Source of the DNA: an uncultured Bacilli bacterium
GTDB taxonomy: Bacteria; Bacillota_I; Bacilli_A; RF39; UBA660
Assembly: GCA_947627965.1 (NCBI GenBank)
Contig: CANQYA010000065.1
Coordinates: 1 to 5,938 of the forward strand
Direction of reading: 5' to 3'
Length of the DNA stretch: 5,938 nt
Part shown: positions 1 to 5,937 of the stretch, in pieces
Numbering within the stretch: the first letter of the stretch is position 1
Layout of the letters: each line of letters begins with the position of its first letter
Translations under genes and position numbers: made by a program
Notes under the pieces: generated by a model
Databases searched by the model: none
The model's input: the letters and a program-made list of their open reading frames with translations, nothing else
What the model was told of the DNA's origin: nothing

Positions 1-60
1 ATATTTGATAAACCCAATATACCACGTTTATTTTCAAAAGAAAAATCGACAATTTTCTAA
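1..60 (+). CDS. C-terminal end of an unidentified gene (partial)
   Basis: Frame 1 is open from the first base and ends at TAA (58-60). It encodes 19 residues ending in FSKEKSTIF. I do not recognise the protein from so short a piece. Two things favour a real gene end. A large hairpin begins about 25 bases after the stop, and no start codon with a ribosome binding site exists for a leftward gene in this stretch, although one reverse frame is also open. Sixty bases without a stop is weak evidence by itself. Extending the sequence to the left would settle it. Confidence 0.45.
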   Translation: MFDKPNIPRLFSKEKSTIF

Positions 61-80
61 CTTGGAGGCATTTTTAAGAT

Positions 81-143
81 AAAAAAAGGAACAAAATTAA
101 GAATTGCCTAAAGCAATTTATAAAATTGTTCCTTTAATTATTT
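81..143. terminator. Large hairpin, probable (bidirectional) terminator
   Basis: The outer arms AAAGGAACAA (85-94) and TTGTTCCTTT (126-135) are perfect complements. The inner arms AATTGC (102-107) and GCAATT (113-118) close a 5-base loop (108-112). Seven AT-rich positions on each side form a mostly unpaired internal loop. On the + strand the hairpin is followed by a U-rich but interrupted tract (133-143), which suits a gene ending at 60. On the - strand it is followed by an uninterrupted run of seven T (87 down to 81), which is the better terminator signature. It may therefore work in both directions. Confidence 0.6.
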
Positions 144-153
144 ATCAATTTTC

Positions 154-190
154 AATTTTAGAAAAATTTCACTTTTTTTTAATTTTTTTT
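154..190 (+). other. AT-only hairpin and paired T8 tracts
   Basis: AATTTT (154-159) can pair with AAAATT (163-168) over a 3-base loop. It is followed by eight T (173-180), AA, and eight T (183-190). This could be a weak second terminator for the upstream gene, or an intrinsically bent, UP-element-like stretch ahead of the promoter candidate at 211-239. The stem has no G-C pairs, so terminator function is doubtful. Apart from this, the hairpin at 85-135 and the promoter candidates, I see nothing in the 61-310 gap. Confidence 0.25.
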
Positions 191-210
191 CGCCATTCCC
201 TATAGTATCA

Positions 211-239
211 TTAACAATTATTTCAATATTAGTTATTTT
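211..239 (+). promoter_or_regulatory. Candidate sigma-70/SigA-type promoter for the yqfQ-like gene
   Basis: TTAACA (211-216, five of six matches to TTGACA) lies 17 bases before TATTTT (234-239, four of six matches to TATAAT). This would give a leader of roughly 65 bases. A competing candidate is a perfect TATAAT at 285-290. That one has no convincing -35 (best TAAGCA at 262-267) and would start the RNA almost on the ribosome binding site. In such AT-rich DNA both are tentative. Confidence 0.3.
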
Positions 240-295
240 TACCCAATTAAATTATTAAAAATAAGCATTTTTACTACTTTTTCATATAATAAAGT

Positions 296-303
296 AAAGG
301 AGG
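296..303 (+). promoter_or_regulatory. Ribosome binding site of the yqfQ-like gene
   Basis: AAAGGAGG is an essentially perfect Shine-Dalgarno sequence and ends 7 bases before the ATG at 311. It fixes the start of the small gene and argues that this low-complexity reading frame is really translated. Confidence 0.85.
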
Positions 304-310
304 AAAATTC

Positions 311-664
311 ATGTACAATAATGGTTATAATAGTTTCTATCCTTATCAAAACTATTATAGTGTTAAAAAAGGATTATTTTCTAATTTAAGAGGTAAAGTT
401 AATTGGTCAAATCTTTTGAATAATACCCAAAAAACACTAAATATTATCAATCAAGCTATTCCCGTTATGTATCAAATAAAACCTATTTGGAACAATACTA
501 AAACTATTTTTAAAATTATGGGTGCGATTAAAGAAGATGACACTAATAAAAAAACAAATACTAATACTGCTACTAGCACTACTACTATTAATAATTCTTC
601 TAATACTACTAACAATACTAATAATAATTATGTAGACGACAATAGTCCTAACTTTTTTCTATAA
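311..664 (+). CDS. YqfQ/VrrA-like protein of unknown function
   Basis: This is a 117-residue protein. Residues 1-17 are rich in Tyr, Asn and Pro. Residues 21-75 form the conserved-looking core: GLFSNLRGK, then NNTQKTLNIINQAIPVMYQIKP, then an amphipathic stretch to GAIKE. The order (short polar N-terminus, a glycine-leucine-phenylalanine turn, then a 'TQ..L...Q...P....KP' helix) resembles the YqfQ (VrrA) family of Bacilli, which has no established function. Residues 78-106 are almost only Asn, Thr and Ser. There is no signal peptide and no clear membrane span. The family call rests on pattern memory, not a search. The start is supported by AAAGGAGG at 296-303. The gene stands alone and converges on the pyrophosphatase gene with 13 bases between stops. 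The tail may be variable in length, as the B. anthracis vrrA tandem repeat is. Confidence 0.65.
   Translation: MYNNGYNSFYPYQNYYSVKKGLFSNLRGKVNWSNLLNNTQKTLNIINQAIPVMYQIKPIWNNTKTIFKIMGAIKEDDTNKKTNTNTATSTTTINNSSNTTNNTNNNYVDDNSPNFFL
542..628 (+). repeat. Degenerate AAT/ACT triplet low-complexity tract
   Basis: Within the yqfQ-like gene, codons 78-106 are largely AAT, AAC, ACT and ACA. They give short runs such as ACTACTACT and AATACTAAT that encode an Asn/Thr/Ser tail. The triplets stay in frame, so expansion or contraction by whole units would change only tail length. The array is degenerate and not a perfect tandem repeat. Confidence 0.6.
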
Positions 665-696
665 AAAAAGGATTAGACTATTTATTATCTAATACC
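663..696 (-). terminator. Intrinsic terminator of the pyrophosphatase gene, overlapping its stop codon
   Basis: Read on the - strand, GGTATTAGA (696-688) pairs with TCTAATCC (677-670), giving 8 base pairs with one bulged T. It closes a 10-base loop and is followed at once by seven T (669-663). The stem begins within the last codons of the gene, and its stop TAG (680-678) lies in the loop. An alternative fold joins AATAGTC (641-647) to GACTATT (676-682) and TTTTTT (653-658) to AAAAAA (663-668). Neither fold has a U-tract on the + strand, so this is mainly a leftward terminator. Confidence 0.6.
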
Positions 697-2306
697 TCAA
701 TAATTGGTGGGATTATTTGTTTTTTACGTGATACAATATCTTTTAAATACATTCCCTCACTAATATTATCTAAATTAAAAGCATCTAACAAGATAGACTT
801 AGCTTTACTATTATAAATAATATATGAACCATTACTTATAATATCTGTTATAAATAATGCCACTAAAACATAATTATTATTTACTGATATATTATCAAGT
901 AATTGTTGATATTCTAATATATCCTTTTCTTTATAATTAAAACTTGTTGTAAATACTTGTCCAACTCCCATTTGTTTATCTTCAACATGGAATAGTTTAA
1001 AATCATGATAAATTATTTCTTCTTTAGTTTTATCTTTTAATTCGCTACCAGCTTCAAACATTTTTATACCATACGTTTTATAATTTATTCCTAACATTTT
1101 AGATAATTCCGTTACAGCTAACTCATCACTTTTAGTTGTAGTAGGGCTCTTTAATAATAAAGTATCTGAAATAATAGCTGAAAGCATAATTCCTGCTATA
1201 TCGTTAGGAATAGGTAATTTCTTTTCTTTATACATTAAATATAAAATAGTATTAGTACTTCCAACTGCCATATTTCTAAAATTAATAGGGTTATTAGTAG
1301 CTATTGTTCCTAAGCGATGGTGATCTATTATTTCTATTATTTCGGCTTCTTCTAAACCATCGACGCTTTGATTTTCTTCGTTGTGGTCAACTAAGACTAC
1401 TTTTTTTCTTTTACGATTAACGACATCATTTATTCTAATCATTCCTAAACAACAATTATTCTTATCAATAATTGGATAATTAGTATGTTTTAACTTACTA
1501 GATATTTCGATAAAATCACTTAAATAATCGTATAAAGTAAAAGTTATAGGATTAGGTTTAATAGGTAAAGTATTAATATAATTACAAATATTAATTAATT
1601 TAGTTACTTCAAAAGTACTTAATGGTGTCTTAATAATATTAACTCTATTTTCTTTAGCTATTTTTAAATGTTGTAATTTTATTTCACCATTTCCTACTAC
1701 GATAATTAATTTAACTTTAGACATAATCGCATATTCGATAATACTATGACGATCGCCTACTATTAAAGCTATATCGTTACTTAAGGTAATATTATTTAAA
1801 AAAGTTGTACTACGATAAGCAGCTGCCATTATTTTAGCAGATATTTCTTCGTCAAACTTTAATACTTCTCTAGCTTTTAATACTTTTAATATATTATCAT
1901 AAGAAGTATGTAATAATTCAAAATTACCATTTATTAATTCTTTAGCTATATCTTTTAATGTAACTATTCCTTTTAATTCTTTATTACTATCAACAATAGG
2001 TATTCCACTAACTTGATTATCAATCATAGCATTATAACATTCCATAATAGAATGATGTTCTTCTATAAAGAAATCTTTTTGATAATTAACATCTCTTATT
2101 TGTAATCTTACATCGTTTAAATATTTAGGGTGTTTTACATTAAAATAGTCAAGGACAAACTTTGTTTCATTATTTAAATGCCCTAATACTCGTGGTTGAG
2201 CGTTAATATTCTTGTTAGTTTCATTAATATAATAAGATGCCGTTATAGCTGATACAACTGAGTCTGTATCAGGTTTTTTATGACCAAAAACATAAACTTT
2301 ATCCAT
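678..2306 (-). CDS. ppaC: CBS/DRTGG-regulated family II (Mn-dependent) inorganic pyrophosphatase
   Basis: This cytoplasmic enzyme hydrolyses PPi to two phosphates, pulling polymerase and ligase reactions forward. The 542-residue order is: N-terminal DHH part with GHKKPDTDS (8-16), a CBS domain (about 66-127), a DRTGG-type domain (about 139-243, containing VGDRHSI), a second CBS domain (about 246-300), the rest of the DHH domain (VDHNE at 306-310, DHH at 328-330, SDT at 380-382), and a DHHA2 domain ending in SRKKQ (526-530). Metal ligands H9, D13, D15, D307, H329 and D381, and substrate residues H330, K437, R527 and K528, are all present. CBS domains of this family bind AMP, ADP, ATP or diadenosine polyphosphates, so allosteric control is likely. 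The start at 2306 is chosen over an upstream in-frame ATG (2327). It is preceded by AAAGGGG, it restores family residue numbering, and the upstream ATG coincides with the predicted transcription start. Confidence 0.95.
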   Translation of the reverse strand: MDKVYVFGHKKPDTDSVVSAITASYYINETNKNINAQPRVLGHLNNETKFVLDYFNVKHPKYLNDVRLQIRDVNYQKDFFIEEHHSIMECYNAMIDNQVSGIPIVDSNKELKGIVTLKDIAKELINGNFELLHTSYDNILKVLKAREVLKFDEEISAKIMAAAYRSTTFLNNITLSNDIALIVGDRHSIIEYAIMSKVKLIIVVGNGEIKLQHLKIAKENRVNIIKTPLSTFEVTKLINICNYINTLPIKPNPITFTLYDYLSDFIEISSKLKHTNYPIIDKNNCCLGMIRINDVVNRKRKKVVLVDHNEENQSVDGLEEAEIIEIIDHHRLGTIATNNPINFRNMAVGSTNTILYLMYKEKKLPIPNDIAGIMLSAIISDTLLLKSPTTTKSDELAVTELSKMLGINYKTYGIKMFEAGSELKDKTKEEIIYHDFKLFHVEDKQMGVGQVFTTSFNYKEKDILEYQQLLDNISVNNNYVLVALFITDIISNGSYIIYNSKAKSILLDAFNLDNISEGMYLKDIVSRKKQIIPPIIEVLDNK

Positions 2307-2334
2307 TATTTCATCCCCTTTACACATCTCGTAA

Positions 2335-2363
2335 GTTATACACTTTTTTTACTAATTTGTCAA
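2335..2363 (-). promoter_or_regulatory. Near-consensus SigA-type promoter of the pyrophosphatase gene
   Basis: On the - strand a perfect TTGACA (2363-2358) is followed after exactly 17 bases by TATAAC (2340-2335, five of six matches). The expected transcription start is around 2329-2327, giving a leader of about 22 bases that contains the AAAGGGG ribosome binding site. The -35 box begins 6 bases after the mutM stop. No hairpin terminator lies between the genes, so the pyrophosphatase could be made both from this promoter and by readthrough from polA-mutM. Confidence 0.75.
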
Positions 2364-2369
2364 ATAAAA

Positions 2370-3197
2370 TTACTTTTCTTTTTGACACTTAGGACAATAA
2401 TAAGTTCCTCTACCCCCTACTTTAATTTTTAATATTTCACTACCACAGACTAAACACTTTTCATGTTCACGGCAATGAACATATAAATCGTTTTGAAACC
2501 TACCTGTAACCCCTAAATCCGAAGTATAACTTCTAATAGTTGTTCCCCCTTTTTGAATAGCTTTTTCTAAAATATTTTGAGTGTTTATTATTATATCTTC
2601 TAAATTCTTATCACTTAATAAATTAACTTTAGTAAGAGGATTAATCTTACTTAAAAAAAGAATTTCGTCAGCATATATATTACCAATACCAGTAATAATA
2701 CTTTGATCTAAAATAACCGTTTTAATAGGTAAATGTTTCTTCTTATACTTATCTTTTAAATATTCTTTAGTAAGATTTTTATCCCAAGGATCTAGTCCTA
2801 ACTCTAATATTGGTTTACATGAATATAATTTATCTTTATCTACCAATAACATTCTTCCAAACTTTCTTGTATCTTGATAACGTAAGTCCGTACCATCGTC
2901 AAAAATAAAGATAATATGTTCATGTTTATTATATTTTTCTTCCCTATTCTTTAAAAAATATTTTCCTTCCATTCTTAAATGCGATAATAAATAATAATTA
3001 TCTAAATGAAAAATTAGCCATTTACCTAATCTTGTTATATCGTTTATCTTTTCATTTTTTAATTTACTAATAAATAATTTAACATCAGGCTCTAATATAA
3101 TATTAGGATAAAAGACTAAAACATCTTCTATTCTTTTATTTAATACTTTTCTTTTTAAAGTCTCTTTAACTGTTTCTACTTCTGGTAATTCTGGCAT
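2370..3197 (-). CDS. mutM: Formamidopyrimidine-DNA glycosylase (Fpg/MutM)
   Basis: This base-excision-repair enzyme removes 8-oxoguanine and formamidopyrimidines from DNA and cuts the abasic strand by beta,delta-elimination. At 275 residues it has the usual family length. The N-terminus MPELPEVETV carries the nucleophile P2 and the acid E3, which makes the start certain. K59 (LGKW) is the conserved lysine. M76 (LRMEG), R111 and F113 (DTRKFGR) form the void-filling triad. GIGNIYADE (170-178) contains N173 of the helix-two-turn-helix. The C-terminal zinc finger uses C248, C251, C268 and C271, with the DNA-binding R263 in GGRGT. The stretch before the finger (HCREHEKC, 241-248) departs from the commoner YGRxGxPC pattern. 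The gene starts 8 bases after polA, with its ribosome binding site (AGGTGA) overlapping the polA TAG stop, so the two are almost surely co-transcribed. Confidence 0.97.
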   Translation of the reverse strand: MPELPEVETVKETLKRKVLNKRIEDVLVFYPNIILEPDVKLFISKLKNEKINDITRLGKWLIFHLDNYYLLSHLRMEGKYFLKNREEKYNKHEHIIFIFDDGTDLRYQDTRKFGRMLLVDKDKLYSCKPILELGLDPWDKNLTKEYLKDKYKKKHLPIKTVILDQSIITGIGNIYADEILFLSKINPLTKVNLLSDKNLEDIIINTQNILEKAIQKGGTTIRSYTSDLGVTGRFQNDLYVHCREHEKCLVCGSEILKIKVGGRGTYYCPKCQKEK

Positions 3198-3205
3198 TAT
3201 TTCAC

Positions 3206-5818
3206 CTACTTAGCATCATATAAATTATTACCCATACTTATTTCAACTTTTAAAGGTACATCTAATTTATATGTATTTTCCATAATATTTTTAACAATAT
3301 CAATAACAATATCTTTTTCTTCTTCTAAAACATTAAATACTAATTCATCATGTACTTGAATTAACATTTTACTTTTTAAATTTCTTTTATTAAATTCCTC
3401 ATATATTTCCACCATAGCTTTTTTTAATATATCCGCACTACTACCTTGAACAGGAGTATTTAAAGCTATTCTTTCACCACTACTTCTCGTCATATAATCC
3501 CTACTACTTAACTCGTCAATAGTTCTTTTACGGTTCATAATAGTTTTAACATAACCTTTATCATATGCTTCTTTAATAACATTAGCAGTATATTTCTTAA
3601 TTTCCGGATAAGTATTTAAGTAATTATCAATAAACTTTTTAGCTGAATTATAATCAATATTTAAGTCTTCTCCTAAGCCAAAACTACTTATACCATATAA
3701 AATACCAAAATTAACAGCTTTAGCTTGGTAACGCATTTCTTTAGTAACTTTATCTTCACTTACTCCAAAAATATCACTAGCGGTTTTAGTATGAATATCT
3801 TTACCTTCTCTAAAAGCTTTAATTAAATTGGAAGCTTTAGCCATATGAGCAAAAATTCTTAATTCTATTTGCGAATAATCTGACGATAATAGTAACGAAG
3901 ATGCTTCAGGAATAAAAGCTTTTCTTATCCATTTACCATAATCTTGTCTAATAGGAAGATTTTGGAGATTAGGTTCTTGGGAAGAAAGACGACCAGTTCT
4001 TGTTAAAGTTTGATTAAAAATAGTATGAATTTTACCATCGCTATTAACTTCAGATAAAAGACCAGTCACATAATTATTATTTAATTTAGATAAGAGACGA
4101 TACTCTATTATAGCAGGTACAATAGGATGAATATCGACAATTTTATCCAATATTTCTTTACTAGTTGAATAATTACCATTCTTTACTTTTTTAGGATAAG
4201 GAATACCTAATTTAAAGAAAAGAACATCAGCTAATTGTCTAGGTGAAGATATATTAAAATCAACTCCTGCGTATTCGTGAATTTCATCATCTAATATCTC
4301 AATCTTAGCAGTTAACTCTTTCCCCATTTCTTTAAGAAAATCACAATTAATCCTAATACCTGTTATTTCCATATCAGCAAGAACAAACGCTAAAGGGATC
4401 TCTATTTCAGAATATAATTGATATTCATTTTCATTCTTTAAAGAAGTAATTAATTCTTCTTTAGTCTCATAAATAAATTTAACTTTCTTAATAATATTAG
4501 GTATATATATATCTTCACTAGGTAAATGTAATTTATTAGGATTACCAAAACAATCTAAATAAAAATCTACTTTATAACCTTTATTATTCATTAAATAACC
4601 AATATCGTCTTTAATATTTAAGTTTAATAAATATCCCGCTATCATAGCGTCATAAACCAAGTTATTAATTTTAATATTATACTTATCTAATACAACTATT
4701 AATTTCTTTAAATCATAAGTATATTTTTCATAATCAGACTGTAAAAAAGTAGGATTTTTTTCTAATACTGAAAAAGGTATATAATAACTTTTTATTCCAT
4801 CATATATTCCTATACCAATAGGAGTATCTTTATGATAATTATAACCAAGAGTTTCTAAGTAGATAGCATAATTAGAATTAAGATTTAATAAAGAAGTATC
4901 ACTTACTACCTCATAAGTAACCTGAGTAGGAATATTACTATTAATACTATCTTTCTTTATATCTAATTTTTTTATTAGAGAATAAAATTCTAATTCTTCT
5001 AATATTTCTATATAACTTAATGGATCGTACCCCGTATATTTAATTTTATCAAAAGAAGTATCAATAGGAACATCTTTATAAATAGTAGCTAAATCAAAAC
5101 TCATAAAAGCATTATCTTTATCAGTAACTAATTTCTCTTTTAATTTACCTTTTATATTATCAATATTATCATATATATTTTGTAATGAACCATATTCTTT
5201 TAATAAATTAATAGCTGTCTTTTCCCCTATTCCTTTAACACCAGGAATATTATCAGAACTATCTCCCATAAGTGCTTTTAAATCAATCATTTTAATAGGA
5301 TTAACACCATAAGTATTAATAAATTCTTTAGTATCCATTCTAATAAAACCAGTAGGTTTAAGTAATTTAACATCTATTTTATCACTAATTAATTGTAATA
5401 AATCTTTATCACTACTTATTATAGTAGCACAATATAAAGGATCATTATCTATTGCTTTAGCAAAAGTTCCAATAATGTCATCAGCCTCATAATTATCTAT
5501 TTCATAACACGCTATACCCATAGCTGTAATTAATTTCTTAGCAATAGGAAATTGCTCTTTTAATTCAATAGGAGTTTCCCTTCTACCATCTTTATATTCT
5601 AAATATTTATCATGTCTAAAAGTTTTTCCCTTATCAAAAGCAATCATAACATATTTAGGTTTTTCTTCCGTTATAATCTTATTTACCATATTAATAAAAC
5701 CATATAAAGCATTAGTAGGAAAACCTTTTGAGTTTTTCATAATAGTACCTGTATAACTAGTGGCATAAAAACTTCTAAAAAGAATATTATTACCATCAAT
5801 TAAAACAACTTTTTCCAT
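3206..5818 (-). CDS. polA: DNA polymerase I
   Basis: This enzyme fills repair gaps and removes RNA primers. At 870 residues it is close to Bacillus Pol I. The 5'-3' exonuclease domain (1 to about 290) keeps its acidic residues: D8, D62, E111, D113, D114, D137, D139, D186 and D189. It also has a helix-hairpin-helix (193-211). The middle 3'-5' exonuclease-like domain (about 300-465) is degenerate: the usual DTE motif reads YLE (320-322) and the later aspartates are missing, so proofreading is probably absent, as in Bacillus Pol I. The polymerase domain is intact, with TGRLSS (608-613), motif A DYSQIELR (647-654), motif B R696/K700/F704/Y708, and motif C VHDE (822-825). The ATG at 5818 is preferred to an in-frame GTG at 5827, because that GTG is part of the likely ribosome binding site GGGGTGA (5830-5824). 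It is the first gene of polA-mutM. Confidence 0.97.
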   Translation of the reverse strand: MEKVVLIDGNNILFRSFYATSYTGTIMKNSKGFPTNALYGFINMVNKIITEEKPKYVMIAFDKGKTFRHDKYLEYKDGRRETPIELKEQFPIAKKLITAMGIACYEIDNYEADDIIGTFAKAIDNDPLYCATIISSDKDLLQLISDKIDVKLLKPTGFIRMDTKEFINTYGVNPIKMIDLKALMGDSSDNIPGVKGIGEKTAINLLKEYGSLQNIYDNIDNIKGKLKEKLVTDKDNAFMSFDLATIYKDVPIDTSFDKIKYTGYDPLSYIEILEELEFYSLIKKLDIKKDSINSNIPTQVTYEVVSDTSLLNLNSNYAIYLETLGYNYHKDTPIGIGIYDGIKSYYIPFSVLEKNPTFLQSDYEKYTYDLKKLIVVLDKYNIKINNLVYDAMIAGYLLNLNIKDDIGYLMNNKGYKVDFYLDCFGNPNKLHLPSEDIYIPNIIKKVKFIYETKEELITSLKNENEYQLYSEIEIPLAFVLADMEITGIRINCDFLKEMGKELTAKIEILDDEIHEYAGVDFNISSPRQLADVLFFKLGIPYPKKVKNGNYSTSKEILDKIVDIHPIVPAIIEYRLLSKLNNNYVTGLLSEVNSDGKIHTIFNQTLTRTGRLSSQEPNLQNLPIRQDYGKWIRKAFIPEASSLLLSSDYSQIELRIFAHMAKASNLIKAFREGKDIHTKTASDIFGVSEDKVTKEMRYQAKAVNFGILYGISSFGLGEDLNIDYNSAKKFIDNYLNTYPEIKKYTANVIKEAYDKGYVKTIMNRKRTIDELSSRDYMTRSSGERIALNTPVQGSSADILKKAMVEIYEEFNKRNLKSKMLIQVHDELVFNVLEEEKDIVIDIVKNIMENTYKLDVPLKVEISMGNNLYDAK

Positions 5819-5836
5819 AGTCTTCACCCCAAAAAC

Positions 5837-5865
5837 ATTTTATCAAATTTCTAAAAAAAAGTCTT
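5837..5865 (-). promoter_or_regulatory. Candidate extended -10 promoter of polA
   Basis: On the - strand TGATAAAAT (5845-5837) is an extended -10 (TG, one base, then TAAAAT with five of six matches). The -35 region is weak: AAGACT at 5865-5860, 17 bases away, matches only the central GAC. The predicted start falls near 5830, which gives a leader of about 12 bases beginning at the GGGGTGA ribosome binding site. A promoter is expected here because the upstream gene is closed off by a terminator at 5876-5897. Confidence 0.5.
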
Positions 5866-5875
5866 TATTTTTAAG

Positions 5876-5897
5876 AAAAAAAGAACCATAAAGGTTC
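5876..5897 (-). terminator. Intrinsic terminator of the gene upstream of polA
   Basis: On the - strand GAACC (5897-5893) pairs with GGTTC (5887-5883) over a 5-base loop and is followed directly by seven T (5882-5876). The stem is short but is a clean terminator shape. It sits 2 bases after the stop codon of the partial gene at 5899-5937, so polA is probably transcribed independently of that gene. Confidence 0.7.
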
Positions 5898-5898
5898 G

Positions 5899-5937
5899 TT
5901 ACATCGTTTTAGGGGCATCATCAGTACTAAAAGATTC
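5899..5937 (-). CDS. C-terminal end of an unidentified leftward gene (partial)
   Basis: On the - strand one frame is open from the window edge and reads ESFSTDDAPKTM, then TAA (5901-5899). I do not recognise the protein from 12 residues. The intrinsic terminator starting 2 bases after the stop is the main evidence that this is a true gene end. Its orientation matches polA, so it is the upstream neighbour of the polA-mutM unit. Extending the window to the right would identify it. Confidence 0.5.
   Translation of the reverse strand, partial: ESFSTDDAPKTM

Noticed and set aside
64..111. A ribosome-binding-site-like GGAGG at 64-68 followed by a short open frame (possible ATT or ATA start at 70 or 79).
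   Set aside because: There is no ATG, GTG or TTG at proper spacing, the frame ends after 11-14 codons, and it overlaps the left arm of the hairpin at 85-135. It is more likely a chance match or a remnant than a gene.
150..190. Origin-like AT-rich element.
   Set aside because: There are no DnaA-box clusters or iterons; it is only A/T-rich sequence with T-tracts.
61..310. Riboswitch, T-box or tRNA in the only sizeable non-coding gap.
   Set aside because: Beyond the hairpin and T-tracts there are no conserved leader motifs, no GC-containing multi-helix structure, and no cloverleaf or CCA end.
542..628. Triplet-rich tract considered as a CRISPR array or an intergenic tandem repeat.
   Set aside because: There are no spaced direct repeats. 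The units are degenerate codons within an open reading frame that has a strong ribosome binding site.
2307..2327. The seven-residue N-terminal extension of the pyrophosphatase starting at the upstream ATG.
   Set aside because: It coincides with the predicted transcription start, lacks a ribosome binding site, and shifts the conserved metal-ligand numbering away from the family.
5819..5827. GTG start at 5827 giving an 873-residue PolA.
   Set aside because: The GTG is part of the GGGGTGA ribosome binding site that properly spaces to the ATG at 5818. The family N-terminus (Met-x-Lys-Val-Val-Leu-Ile-Asp-Gly) also begins at that ATG.
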